A DNA stretch of 64,000 nucleotides from Hemileia vastatrix (GCA_030280995.1 JASXTE010000001.1:5854501-5918500), one strand, 5' to 3'. Shown: positions 23,491 through 35,962, counted from the stretch's first letter. The notes: generated by a model not told the origin, from the letters alone. Numbers and translations: made by a program.

Positions 23491-23511
23491 CTCCCTCACC
23501 CAAAAAAAACA
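23491..23511 (-). other. Polypurine tract of the old Ty3 element
   Basis: On the minus strand a T-run followed by GGGTGAGGGAG abuts the LTR start TGTCAGCC exactly. This is the expected position of the plus-strand primer of an LTR retrotransposon and fixes the LTR border at 23490. Confidence 0.55.
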
Positions 23512-23607
23512 ATAAAAAAATGTTAAGACATTTTAATTAATAAGTAAGGAGTGAATAGAAAAATAATTTTTAAATTTTCTATGATACATATACTAAATCA
23601 AACAGTA

Positions 23608-24270
23608 TTATTTGGATTTAAATTTTTTCAAGAAATTTTTAAGATCAGAGATTTCATTTTCTGGAATCCACTGGTCATATTAACTTGATTTATTTTTAAA
23701 CCTCAATAGATACTCAACTCCTTTTTCTTTAGTAAGGTGTCTCTTTTTAATTATCTTTTAAATTTCTGCCTTTTCAACTATTTCTTCAGGTTGCTGTTTA
23801 TGCCTTCCTGATATTCTTTGAAATAGAGCAGTATCATTAGAACTGTATGGTTTTATAAGAGAAATAGGAAATACTGGATGTTTTCTATCATATGGTGCAT
23901 ATAGAATAACTTCAACAGTATTGTTACCAACCATCTTTTTCACTACAAATGGTCCAATGAAAGGATCCTTCAATTTTACACTACCATTTAAATCGAAATT
24001 TAGTGTAGAAATAAGGACTTCATCAACCTCTTTGAACATTTGCTCTTCATGGGCTTTATCCCATCTTTTCTTCTCATACTCAAATGCCTTATTTATACAT
24101 TCTTGAGCATGCTTTCTGCATAATTCTTGCATCTGAAGAAAAGATTTTGTACCTGGATGTATATCCAATCTAGGTAATTTATTAAGAGATTTAGCAGGTG
24201 TATTAGGTACATAACCCAACCATAACCCCTTTGTCCACCCATTTAGATAATCTAGTTTGGAAATTAAAAA
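23608..24270 (-). pseudogene. Ty3 integrase C-terminus plus chromodomain (decayed)
   Basis: The minus-strand ORF 24219-23758 reads LGYVPNTPAKS, KRWDKAHEE, then KDPFIGPFVVKK and HPVFPISLIKPY. This is the end of an integrase core followed by the GPF/Y module and the HPVFHVSLL-like segment. Similarity begins slightly upstream (LNGWTKGLW near 24240). After a TAA (23760-23758) the same frame continues with GVEYLLRFKN and YDQWIPENE, a chromodomain that would steer integration to marked chromatin. A second in-frame stop separates these two parts, and the frame ends at 23608. The catalytic DDE core is missing because foreign DNA occupies 24271-28316. Confidence 0.8.
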
Positions 24271-24312
24271 AAATTCAATTATATAGAAAAGAAAATAAAA
24301 AACCCCCCCAAA

Positions 24313-24607
24313 AAATCAGCAAATTTTTATGATGGCATAAGGTCTACAACTAATTAAACCAACATGCTCAGTATCTCAACAAAAGTTTGTATTTAAAATC
24401 AATACAAATTTTTCCTGGTTGGGTTTAATATAATTCTGAAATAAAAAATTTAAATAAAAGAAAAAGAAAAATGAAATAAAAGAAAACAAAAAAATTGTCA
24501 GAAACTTTTTATGATAGCATAAAGTCTACAACTAATTAACCCAACATGCAGAGTATCTTAAGAAAATTTTGAGAAGGAATTTGAAACAATTTGGTCCTAG
24601 TTGGGTT
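24313..24607 (+). repeat. Direct repeat, about 115 bp, two copies
   Basis: The block TTTTTATGATGGCATAAGG ... CTACAACTAATTAA ... GGTTGGGTTT at about 24313-24425 recurs at about 24490-24607 with modest divergence. The copies are separated by A-rich DNA. Confidence 0.7.
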
Positions 24608-24639
24608 TTAGGAAAGATTCTTCAGAGTGCCTGGAAAAA

Positions 24640-25015
24640 GCACACCTTTTATGCCTTCAGATTTTGTTAAAGCCCCATTTTTAAAATTTTTTTGTTGCAC
24701 CAGCAGTTTTTTTTTAGTCATTTTTTTTTTTTGCTTTTTTTGTCCCAGAAGACTTGCTTCTGATGGGGCATCTTTTTTTTTTAGAATTTTTATTTATTTT
24801 TTTTTAGCCCCAGCAGACTTGCTTCTTCTGGGGCAACTTTTTATTTTTGGAAAAAAAATTTTTTTAGCCCCATTCAAGCTTGCCCCAGAAGAGACGAGTC
24901 TTCTGGGAAAAAAAATTACATGGTTGCCACAGCAGAGACAAGTCTTCTGGGGTGAAAAAACTCACATGGTTGCCCCAGAAGACTTGCTTCTGCTGCTGAA
25001 ACTACTTGGCACAAG
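24640..25015 (+). repeat. Degenerate GACTTGCTTCTKCTGGGG repeats
   Basis: About seven variants of a GCCCCAGAAGACTTGCTTCT-like unit occur in both orientations, separated by T-runs and A-runs. Examples are near 24740, 24810, 24880, 24930 and 24975. The long plus-strand ORF across this stretch is an artefact of the repeat. Confidence 0.6.
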
Positions 25016-25334
25016 TCGCTTGTGTTTGCAAGCAACTTGCAAAAAAAATTCTTGCTTGAAAAATTTATGTCTCAAAGAAAAAAATGATGCTGTGTTCTCT
25101 CTCTTGACATAACTTGATTTTTATTCATTAGGTTTTATCTAAGCCTGGTAGTGGTATGGCTCTAGTAGAGGGAGAAAAAGTTGCTAGTTATGGGCCAGAT
25201 ACCACCCTCAAGATTCTTCAAGAGCTGCAGTGGTCAAGAATGTAGTTTTTTTGAAATTTTTTTTAATTTACAATTTTTTTCTTTTTCTTTCTTTTTTTTT
25301 AATTATTGTTATGCTTGAAATTTGATTGAAGTCA

Positions 25335-26410
25335 GGTGCTGAAAAGACGCTGCATCTTTTCTGTTGCATGACTTTATTTCCATTTCTCTGGTCCAAATGT
25401 CAGATGGACTACAGGAAAGAAAAATTGTGGTGAAACTAAGTAAAATAAATGTAATAATAACATCAAACTGCATCATTTTCAATGATTTCACCAAAATCTT
25501 GTTCAATAAACAAGAAAAGTCAGATAAAACTTGAGTTAGCATCTTGTATTGTCAATCAAAAAGGAGAAAAAAGAATGTAGTGTTAAGAAACAACAGGTCA
25601 CGTTCTGAAAAGATGCAGTGTCTTTTCTGCTCACTTAAAAGTTTTGCATTGCACCAGTAAATTTGAAAAAAATTAATGAGGTAGAATAGAAAGATAAACC
25701 TTGAGTTAGAATCTTGTATGGTCAATCAAAATGGAGAAAAAAAGAATGTAGTGTTAAGAAACAACAGGTCACATGCTGAAAAGATGCAGTGTCTTTTCTG
25801 CTCAATCGAACATTTTCCATTGCATCAATAAATTTGAAATAAACTAAAGAGGTAGAATCTTTTATGGTCAATCAAAAAGGAGAAAAAATAATGTAGTGTT
25901 GAGAAAAGGCAGGTCACTTGCTGAAAAGACACAGCGTCTTTTCTGCTCACTTGAAAGTTTTGCATTGCATCAGTAAATTTGAAAGAAATTAAAGAGGTAG
26001 AATAGACAGATAAACATTGATTTACCATCTTGTATGGTCAATCAAAAATGAGAAAAAAAGAATATAGTGTTAAGAAACAAAAGGTCATGTTCTGAAAAGA
26101 CGCAGAGTCTTTTCTGCTCACTTAAAAGTTTTTCATTGCATCAGTAAATTTGAAAGAAATTAAAGAGGTGGAATAGACAGATAAACCTTGATTTAGCATC
26201 TTTTATGGTCAATCAAAAAGAAGAAAAAAAGAGTGTAGTGCTGAGAAAAGACAGGCCACGTGCAGAAAAGATGAAGTTTCTTTTCTGCTCACTTGAAATT
26301 TTTGCATCACACCAGTAAATTTGAAAGAAATTAATGAGGTCTAGCTGACAACTTGAACTACAGAAACTGAAATAAAGTCACATGATAGAAAAGACACTGC
26401 ATCTTTTCAG
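25335..26410 (+). repeat. Tandem array with a short palindrome in every unit
   Basis: Units of about 150-170 bp begin near TGGTCAATCAAAA (about 25550, 25718, 25867, 26037, 26208) and contain GTAGTGTTAAGAAA and CAGTAAATTTGAAA. Each carries a GAAAAGA...TCTTTTC inverted repeat of about 21 bp, near 25339, 25604, 25778, 25923, 26095, 26266 and 26389. The centres vary (GCAGTG, CACAGCG, GCTGCA), yet most remain self-complementary. Confidence 0.75.
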
Positions 26411-26559
26411 AATGAGACTCAATGACAATTCAGGCATAAAAATAATCAAAAAATGTACAAAACTATTTTGTAAAAGACTATAAATGTGAAAAAATGTCAC
26501 ATTACCTGAAATAATGATTAATCTATTAAAAAAGTCAAGTAATTTTTTAATGTCCTCAC

Positions 26560-27650
<1,091 letters not shown>

Positions 27651-28049
27651 TTGATAACTTTTGAGCCTCTCCTTCATTTTCTTAGGAGTGATTTTGATTC
27701 TCCCTTTCGTTTTTTTCTTTACTTCATTTGCCATCAACAAGAAGCCATTTACCTTTGATGAAGGTGGAATTCTCATTTCCAAAACATGCATAATAATTTT
27801 ATTTTATTTTGAAGAAGTTGATGATGAAAAGATATTATTCCTTTTTTAGCTGTCCAGACTTTGGTTCCTCAGGTGAGGGGCTAGCGTTACAAGGAGAATT
27901 TTGTGATTAATAACTTCTTAGAAATACCTTTTGAGTGTTGTATTTTTGGGGAGGAATTATGAAACTTTTATGTTAAAAGAAAAGAGATTAAGAAAGAGTT
28001 TGAAAAAAAACAAGGGAAAAAACATGCCTAGTTAAAATGTTGCAATAAA

Positions 28050-28316
28050 GTGTTTCAAATCTCAGTGAGGATGGAGGAGGGGATGGAGATCAGTGTGTCA
28101 CATGTGACAGGGATGGAATGAGCAAGGAAGGGATAATGTGGCCAATATGTGGTTGTGAAAAAAAATCACAAAAATAGTGCTAATTTGAGGTCAGAACTGA
28201 CACCCATTTATGAAATAAATGAATTATTTGCAAAATTTAAGTGCTGGTTTCTAAGTGCTGATTTGGGTTAAAATCCGCACTTAAGTTAAGTGTGGATTTT
28301 CCAGAACTGACACCCC
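28050..28316 (-). repeat. Terminal segment of a DNA element, copy shared with 63.63-63.85 kb
   Basis: Shared landmarks with 63630-63847 are TCACATGTGA, GTGGCCAA.ATGTGGTTGTGA, TTTGAGGTCAGAACT, ACTTAAGTTAAGT and CCAGAACTGA..CCCCCTA. CAGAACTGACACCC occurs twice in direct orientation, near 28193 and 28302. Confidence 0.65.
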
Positions 28317-29640
28317 CTATTATCTGTTTTTTTTGTAAAGAAGCACCCAACCCTGTAAATCTTGCATCAGTATACAAGATAAAAAGAAGGTTAAAATCTG
28401 GCAGTCCCAATATTGGAGCTGACATTGAACATTCCTTTAATTTATCAAAGGAATGTTATCTTTCATTATTAGAATTGAAAGCCTAATTTTTCCTGATCAA
28501 TTCTGTTAAAGGGGCTGAAATGGATTGGTAGTTTTTTATATAATGTCTATAATATCCACACATACCTAAAAAGCTTCAAACATCTTGCACATTTTTAGGT
28601 ATATTAATGTTTTTTAATGCTTCCACTTTATTCTGGTCAACACAAATTTGTAATCCAGATACAACATGTCCAAGTACTTTCAAGGATTAAAGTCCAAACT
28701 TAAATTTATTTAATGCAATTGTCATATTAATTTCATCCATTTTTTAAAATAATCTTTTCAGGTAATTTAAATGCTCATCATATGTTTTTGAAAACACTAT
28801 GATGTCATTAATATAAAATAAAAGCAATCCTTCAACCATTTCCTGATAAAAAACACCAACCATCAATTTTTGGAAGACTGAAGGGGCGTTTTTTGGGCCA
28901 AAAGGCATTCTCACATATTTATATATCCCCATGTGTGTGGTTATGAGTAAGAAATTCTGAGAATTATTTTCCACAGGAATCTGGTGGTAAACATTGTTTC
29001 CATCCAGGCAGGAAATATATTTTACTCCTTGTAAGGTAGCATGGATAGAAGCTATCCTTGGAAGAGGGTAAATATCATCCACAGTGAATGTATTTAGATC
29101 TCTGTAATCACCACATAATCTTGCATTATCTTTTTTATAAGAGATTAAAACTGGTAAAATAACACAATACCTAGGTGTTGTGTCTACTTTTTCAAAAATA
29201 CCCATTTCTAAAAACATCTAAATGTTGTCTTCAATGCCCTTCCTTTGTGCAGGAAAAGCTGGGTAAGGTTTCCTTTTCAAGCTTCCAGGAATATTATCCA
29301 ATTCACAACTTAAAGAGATTTTCATCTCATGGTCTTTGACCAATCCTAGCTCATTTGAACCATGATAAAGTGCCTTAGGATAAAATTTTATCAATATCAA
29401 AATATTGTTTTCTTCAATTTTTGAGAGTTGAGGACTGAAAGAGGCTTTTTGAATATCATTTTTCAACTCAACCACTTCAGAGGTGTCTCTTCTACTTTGG
29501 AGTTGCTCTTCTTTAGGAGCAATGGAATAAATTGAATTTTCAGAGAAAATTTTGAATTTACTTTTTCCATTCATTCCCTGAACCAAAACCCCTCAAGTTC
29601 CTTGTCTGTACAGGCTCCAGTTTTTCTTTGTACTTACTAT
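28317..29640 (-). pseudogene. Ty3 reverse transcriptase and start of RNase H (decayed)
   Basis: The minus-strand frame from about 29586 leads through a spacer with KRKPYPAF into RT. LCGDYRDLNTFTVDDIYPLP, CLDGNNVYHQIPV, VRMPFGPKNAPSVFQ and LLFYINDIIVFSK follow in the standard order (29217-28744). The catalytic box reads YIND where active enzymes have Y(I/L)DD, so one metal-binding Asp is lost. RNase H begins as PDFNLLFILYTDARFTGLGA (28425-28340) and is cut at 28317 by foreign DNA. In-frame stops include TAG near 29220 and others between 28743 and 28430. The gene belonged to the minus-strand element whose gag lies at 35.5-37.9 kb. Confidence 0.85.
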
Positions 29641-29679
29641 CAAGTTTCATTAATGTATTACCAGAAACCACACTACCAG

Positions 29680-30495
29680 TGTAGACAATCCTATAGTGCT
29701 AGCTATAGGCCTTGACCAAGGGAGTTGGAGTAAAAACAGAAAGAATAACCCCTGTCCCTTTAGAAAAATAAGTGAGATTGACCTGTTGCAGCAAATTGGA
29801 GATCTGTTTTCTAGACCCTCTAATTAAACACACTTGAACCCTTTAAAAGTGAAGATAATAGTCCCAGACAGACTACCAGAAAGAGTTGAAATGAAAGTAA
29901 TATATTCCAACAAAACACAAGCCAATGAGACAGTGAGGAGCAGAGAGGCGATGAGTAAAGAGATAAGATGATTCCCTAAAAATCTTCCCACACACGCATC
30001 ATACAGCCAGCGCACAGAACACCCTGACCAATTCCCCAGCCAAAATCCAGCTTTCCCAGCCTTTTTCATGCATAAAAGTGCATTTTAGCGCCTCCCCAGT
30101 GACCAGGCGGACGGGCTGCTTCTAGGCCCTAAACCACCCATACAACCCATAAAAACCCGTAACTTCACTAATAAACAAAATAAACACACATAAGACATAC
30201 CAAAATGAAAAGAAAATGAAGGGTAGTAAGCTGAGACATAATAAGTGACCCTAACTTAAGCCTACATAAGCACCACTAAGCAATAAACATCCAATAAATA
30301 CCAATAACAACACCATAACTACCCTATAAAGCAAGGTAACCACTGATAAGGGATATCAAAATGAAGAGAAAAGAAAGGACATTAAGCTGAGACATAATAA
30401 GTGACCCTAGCTTAAGCCTCCATAAAAACTAATAAATATTACCAAATAACCCCAAATATGCACTCCAAAGGCCTACCCAGGTTTGGATCACCACA
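29680..30495 (-). repeat. 3' LTR of the non-autonomous element
   Basis: It starts TGTAGACAATCC and ends GGATCACCACA on the plus strand, so on the element strand it runs TGTGGTGATCC to GATTGTCTACA. It is the same length as the copy at 34649-35464. The reading frame shown inside both LTRs (MKKAGKAGFWLG on the minus strand) is shared only because the LTRs are copies. Confidence 0.92.
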
Positions 30496-30510
30496 TCCTC
30501 CCTCCAATCA
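30496..30510 (-). other. Polypurine tract of the non-autonomous element
   Basis: The minus strand reads GATTGGAGGGAGGA immediately before the 3' LTR start. Position and composition fit the plus-strand primer. Confidence 0.65.
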
Positions 30511-30817
30511 AGAATGTCCCCATTCTTCCTTCACCAACAGCCATTTTTGAACACCTCTCCAGAATCTTTACAAACAGCCCATTTCTCTCTTCCACCAGAT
30601 CCCATTCCATCCTAAGTGAACTTCTGAACCAGCAATCCAAGCTTCTTCTTTAAAACTTCTCTTGAACCATCCCTTTAAATTAATTCTATCTCTGTGAGAA
30701 GAATATCTTTCTTCTGTTCCTGAATTCCAAATCTGGCTGTACCAGCTTCCAACAATGAAAAGTGATATCCAGTTGACAAGTATTCCTGACTATAACCTTC
30801 TACCAGCATAAAAATTT

Positions 30818-31690
30818 CCTCATTTTATAGTCTTGGGGGACTCACAACCCTCAGTTTAAAGTCTTGGGGGACTAACAGCCCTCAGTTTATAGTCTTGGGG
30901 GACTAACAGCCCTCAGTTTAGAGTCTTGGGGGACTAACAGCCCTCAGTTTAAAGTCTTGGGGGACTCCAAAAATTCTCAGTTTATAGTCTTGGGGGACTG
31001 CAAAAACCTGAATCACAGAACCCAGAACCAGAGATCAACCAGAAAAAGATTAAGAGAAGTAACTAACTTTCTGGGGTAACTGTATATAGAGCTGCCAGCC
31101 CATCAGTCACCCCCAAACTTGCCTTTACAAAATTCAGAAGTCCCCCCTTGGATCCTTCTGCCTTTTAAACTTCCACCTCACACTGCCTCCCATTCCTCAG
31201 TTTATAGTCTTGGGGGACTTCACCGTCAACAATCCTCAGTTTAAAGTCTTGGGGGACTAACACAGTGTTCAGTTTAAAGTCTTGATGGACTACTTCTTGA
31301 CAAAATCTTGAAACCAGCCAGTTTAAAGTCTTGGAGGACTACTAGATCCACAGTAGTAAAATTAAATTCTTGAATAAATCTTTAACAACCAGCCAGTTTT
31401 AAGTCTTGGAGGACTAACAGAATTTTCAGTTTAAAGTCTTGATGGACATACAACCCTCAGTTTAAAGTCTTGGGGGACTAACAGCCCTCAGTTTAAAGTC
31501 TTGGGGGACTCCGAAAATCCTCAGTTTATAGTCTTGGGGGACTTCAAAAAACCATCAAAAAATCTTGAGACCGTAATTAAAAGATCAGTTTAAAGTCTTG
31601 AAAGACTTTCCAAAAAAAATCTTGAAGATACAGCCCATAAATATAAGATCAGTTTAAAGTCTTGAAGGACCTTCCAGAAAAAAATCTTGA
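30818..31690 (-). repeat. Variable 31-bp repeat CAGTTTAAAGTCTTGGGGG
   Basis: At least 17 copies of CAGTTTAWAGTCTTGGGGG plus ACTAACAGCCCT lie between 30818 and 31690. Some are strictly tandem (30851, 30882, 30914, 30945; 31427, 31458, 31489) and others are spaced. Two further copies are near 32159 and 32422. Variants (GATGGAC, GGAGGAC, AAAGGAC) keep the AGTC..GACT half-sites. They sit in the long untranslated 3' part of the element. Confidence 0.88.
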
Positions 31691-32600
31691 ATATATATCC
31701 CATAAATCCCCAAACCAAAAACCATCAAAGCCAAAACATTTAACCTCCTTTAATAAATAAAACAAAATAAAATGGTATCCCCCAGCCAATTTGATGAGCT
31801 GATCCCCTGATACCTTACCCACATCCAAGTGCACCTTGATGTGGTCACACCTAAAAAAATTTAATTTTTTAATTTTTATTTTGACTCCTCCTCTTCTACC
31901 AAAAACATTTCCAGAGCCCTATCTTGAGCCTTTGAACAAACATAGCCTCCATAAAAAATTAAAAGAAAAAAAAGAGAAAAAAAGAAAATAATCTTGAATC
32001 CACCACTTTCACAGCCAACACCCTAAACCCACATGGCAAATCCAGCTCCAGGTCAACAGAAAAGATCACTGGGTGGGCTCCCTCCAATAAGTAAAAATGA
32101 TGGGAGACCACCAGTGATCCGCCACCAATCCAAAAGCAGCAAAAGACATCCAAGGCAGTCCAGTTTGAAGTCATAGAGGACTAAAAACCTGAATCACAAA
32201 AAAAAACACTAGAATTCAACTGGAAAAAAACCAAAGGCTTGTAACAGACATTCTGGGGTAACTGTTCTACAGAGCAGCCAGCTCATCAGTTACCCCCACA
32301 CTTGCCAAAACAAAATCTAGAAGCCCCCCCTGGGTACCTTCTAACAAAAACACAACATCCAACAAAATTAAACAAAACCAATAAACATGAGGGGTCCAGC
32401 ACTTGAAGACCAAAAGAATTTCCAGTTTAAAGTCATGGTGGACTAAAAACCTGTTAAAGAAAAAAAACGAATACTAGAATTCAACAAAATTAAGAGAAGG
32501 GGTTGGAAACAGACAATCTGGGGTAACTGTTGATAGAGCAGCCAGCCCATCAGTCACCCACACACTTGCCAAAATAAAATCTAGAAGCCCCACCCCTGGG
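31071..32600 (-). repeat. About 90-bp repeat, three dispersed copies
   Basis: A CTGGGGTAACTGT...TAGAGC.GCCAG...CATCAGT.ACCCC block recurs near 31071-31165, 32252-32340 and 32517-32605. Each is followed by an AAACTTGCC/CACTTGCC and AGAAG(T)CCCC stretch. Confidence 0.75.
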
Positions 32601-33028
32601 TAACTTCTAACAAAAAGGATTTTCCAACACAAAACTTCTCCCATAAAAAACCAAAACCATTAAAAAAACCATTAAAATTCTTGAAAGCCAAAAAAAATCC
32701 AATTTAGAAATAAAATTTTGCAGTTTAACCTCATGCTGGAGGTGAAATAAAACCAATAATCTTCATTTTTATCATCATTTTCTTTTAAATAAAATATCCA
32801 TCTTCACTTGAATTTTTCTTTTTTCCATCTTCATTATACTAAGATTTTTTTTTTTCATTACGGGTGGGCTGCCAAATGTCGGAGGTGCCGCCTGAAGCTT
32901 CCCAGCCTCCCTTTTTTATATAGAGACTTGAGCCAGAGAGACTGATAAGAATTGGACAAAACAAAAAAAAAAATCCTGACCAAATACATAGAGGCCAAAT
33001 TAAGTAGTTTATCCTCATTTTGGAGGAA

Positions 33029-34393
33029 TCAGATTCTTGAAATCCCAAGGTTTAAACCAATAAGTTTGCCCCTAGGGCCTGAACCCCCTAAGCTCCTCTT
33101 CCAATTCTGATATCCCAACATCAGACCTCCAAACAAATCTTCCATCCTCCTCCATACACTGAGTCTTCCATAGTTCACATTACCAGAATCAATAAATTCT
33201 GCATCCTGTGAAACATCTGGAACCTCCGCCACATCTTTAAAATCAACCTCCAAACCAGTGACATCCAAGACATCACAATTTTACTCTTCCCTATAGGAAT
33301 CTTGCTTAGAATCTGCAAAATACTCCAGAATAACATCCATAAAATCAAAATCAAAATCCTCCTCTAAGCAGAGACCTTCTGATCTTGAGGGAACCACTTG
33401 AAAATAATCTTCCTCCATGAGAGAAAGATCCAAGACAGAATCTTTCTGTCCATCCAAAAATTCAACTGATACATCTTCCTCCAATAAGCCATAATCTGAA
33501 CTTGAGAAAGAAAAACAATCATCCCTCAACAACCATTCATCCACCACAGATTCCTTCTCAATATCCCAAAATCCTTCTTCATGACCAGACAAGTCCTCCT
33601 TTCCACATAATGAACCCAACCTTGAGGAAATACACTGATCCTCCAGTGTGTACATCTCCAAAACATCCAGTGAAGCACATTCCTGAGATCCTATGGCATC
33701 CTTTGGAAAAGAAAAATCAGCTTCTCAAACATCATCAGAGTACCCACCTTCAAAAATTGATGGCTCCAACACCTTTCCAGAAACTGAATTTTCCACCACA
33801 GTCTCCTGAACCTCTCCACCCATCAGGATTTCCTCTCCAGACTCCACATCCCTATCCTTCATACCATCCAAATATCCCAAAATAACCTCCTTCAGAATAG
33901 CCATACCAGGAATCCTATTTTCCCCATTTGGAAGAGTCTTAATCAAGTCAGCCTTGAAAAGAATCTCCATAACCTCCACCTTTACATTCCTACCCATGGC
34001 ACTCCAAAACACATACTTGGCCCCATCTTTATGTGGTAATATATCATTATATACCAGATAATCCAGAGCCTCCCCAAACTCCTCCATAAATTCCCCATAC
34101 TGAGAAAGAGAAGTTACACCACCTTTCAATTCCCACTTCCTAGAAATCGCATGAAGATCCACCATTGAGAAAGTAGTAGGGCACCTTTTAACCATTTCAA
34201 TCTTCAACTTTCCCCAGTCCTGACTCCTATATCCTGCCATGCCAGAAACTTCCTTCCCCACCTCTCTATTACCAATGAAAAAGATTACTTGCCTAACCAT
34301 GTCCAACAGTGAGGCCCCATCAATCTCAGCAGCAACCTCAAACCTAGCCAAAACCCCTTTGCATCCTCTCCCACAAACCTTGAACCATCCCAA
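33029..34393 (-). pseudogene. Single ORF of the non-autonomous LTR element (Gag-like position)
   Basis: Three minus-strand ORFs (34393-33725, 33661-33281, 33268-33029) lie in one frame, separated only by a TGA (33727-33725) and a TAA (33283-33281). The ancestral product was therefore about 455 residues. The N-terminal 220 residues are mixed hydrophobic/basic with helical blocks (FGEALDYLVYNDILPHKDGA); the rest is very acidic (DEWLLRDDCFSF, EEDFDFDFMD). No zinc knuckle, protease or polymerase motif is present. The position just inside the primer-binding site is where gag lies in LTR elements, so a capsid-like role is possible, but I do not recognise the family. Confidence 0.6.
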
Positions 34394-34627
34394 GACTGAA
34401 TCCTAACCATCCTAGCAATTCCAAGTTACAGCCTCCAATCTCCACCAAAGATAGCCAAAGTCCCCCCCAAGAGCCTTAGAGACCTAGGAGGGACCAAATC
34501 CAACAGAAAAGAAGACCCCTAGACCAACCACAAAGATATATAGCACCAAATCCAAAATCCACCAAAGAAGATCCACAAAAGAGAGAAGCCTAGATCAACA
34601 GATATTCCAAAAAGCCAACAGATTCTA

Positions 34628-34644
34628 CCCCACGTTGGGTGCCA
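34628..34644 (-). other. tRNA primer-binding site of the non-autonomous element
   Basis: On the minus strand TGGCACCCAACGTGGGG begins four bases after the 5' LTR end. TGG at its start complements a tRNA CCA tail. The sequence resembles Lys-type primer sites, but the tRNA is not assigned. Confidence 0.75.
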
Positions 34645-34648
34645 GAAA

Positions 34649-35464
34649 TGTAGACAATCCTATAGTGCTAGCTATAGGCCTTGACCAAGGGAGTTGGAGT
34701 AAAAACAGAAAGAATAACCCCTTTCCCTTTAGAAAAATAAGTGAGATTGACCTGTTGCAGCAAATTGGAGATCTGTTTTCTAGACCCTCTAATTAAACAC
34801 ACTTGACCCCTTTAAAAGTGAAGATAATAGTCCCAGACAGACTACCAGAAAGAGTTGAAATGAAAGTAATATATTCCAACAAAAAACAAGCCAATGAGAC
34901 AGTGAGGAGCAGGGAGGCGATGAGTAAAGAGATAAGATGATTCCCTAAAAATCTTCCCACACACACATCATACAGCCAGCGCACAGACCACCCTGACCAA
35001 TTCCCCAGCCAAAATCCAGCTTTCCCAGCCTTTTTCATGCATAAAAGTGCATTTTAGAGCCTCCCCAGTGCCCAGGCGGGTGGGCCGCTTCTAGGCCCTA
35101 AAACACCCATACAACCCATAAAACCCCGTAACTTCACTAATAAACAAAATAAACACACATAAGACATACCAAAATGAAAAGAAAATGAAGGGTAATAAGC
35201 TGAGACATAATAAGTGACCCCAACTTAAGCCTACATAAGCACCACTAAGCAATAAACATCCAATAAATACCAATAACAACACCATAACTACCCTATAAAG
35301 CAAGGTAACCACTGATAAGGGATACCAAAATGAAGAGAAAAGAAAGGACATTAAGCTGAGACATAATAAGTGACCCTAGCTTAAGTCTCCATAAACACTA
35401 ATAAATATCACCAAATACCCCCAAATATGCACTCCAAAGGCCTACCCAGGTTTGGATCACCACA
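34649..35464 (-). repeat. 5' LTR of the non-autonomous element
   Basis: It is an 816-bp direct copy of 29680-30495 with TG...CA ends and is followed by the CCAG target duplication at 35465-35468. Several of the differences between the copies are C/T or G/A changes. Confidence 0.92.
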
Positions 35465-35468
35465 CCAG

Positions 35469-35876
35469 CAGCCCCAGTGTCAAGAATGGCATTCATTTCC
35501 TTTCCACATATAATAACAGGTGCTCTAATAGGTGTGATTTTGTAAGTATCATGATTTACATCTTTTTTTATTTCAGCTTCCTCAATGGAAGTTAAAGATG
35601 TATCTGTGGGAGATATTGCACCATTCAGGAACATAATATCCTGTTCTTATACAAATATCTCATTTTCATCATCACTGTAAAAATGTTACTTTTACAATCC
35701 TCACTAGACTCCTCCTTTTCATCTTCATGACTACTGGGTTCAGAATCTTGTGAGTTTTCAATAAAATTTATTCTCTTACAAGTATTACTTTTAAACCAAG
35801 GCTCATTACATTTGTAGCAAGTTTTACTTTCTTGTTGCTTAGGAACAAGAGGAGCAGAAGGTTTTTTCTTCTCCAC
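35469..35876 (-). pseudogene. Ty3 Gag zinc knuckle and start of protease, split by an insertion
   Basis: The ORF 35876-35625 contains CYKCNEPWFKSNTC, a CX2CX4HX4C nucleocapsid knuckle in which the His is replaced by Phe. The next ORF (35634-35398) contains NAILDTGAAG, the catalytic DTG of a retropepsin. Directly after this motif the sequence enters the LTR of the 5.8-kb element. The continuing protease and linker sequence resumes in frame at 29675 (minus). Protease would process Gag-Pol; here knuckle mutation and insertion both disable it. Confidence 0.8.
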
Positions 35877-35962
35877 TTGTAACTTATTTTTAGTGTGTTT
35901 TACTACCTCAACATCTTACTTATAATGATTATACCTTGTTTAATATTTGTGGTTAAAAATAT

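Larger units (their letters stand above)
29680..35464 (-). mobile_element. 5.8-kb non-autonomous LTR retrotransposon inside the Ty3 protease
   Basis: Two 816-bp LTRs bracket 4.15 kb and are flanked by the 4-bp duplication CCAG (29676-29679 and 35465-35468). A tRNA-type primer site next to the right LTR and a purine tract next to the left one show minus-strand orientation. It encodes one decayed ORF of about 455 codons and no RT, integrase or protease, so it depended on enzymes from another element. Roughly 20 differences between the LTRs are visible by eye, so it is fairly young compared with its host element. Confidence 0.9.

Noticed and set aside
24627..25112. 161-codon plus-strand ORF
   Set aside because: It runs through T-runs and degenerate GACTTGCTTCT repeats; composition is not protein-like.
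29824..30069. 81-codon minus-strand ORF, repeated at 34793-35038
   Set aside because: Present in both LTRs because these are copies. The hydrophobic LTR-internal ORF has no independent evidence of coding, although it overlaps well-preserved sequence.
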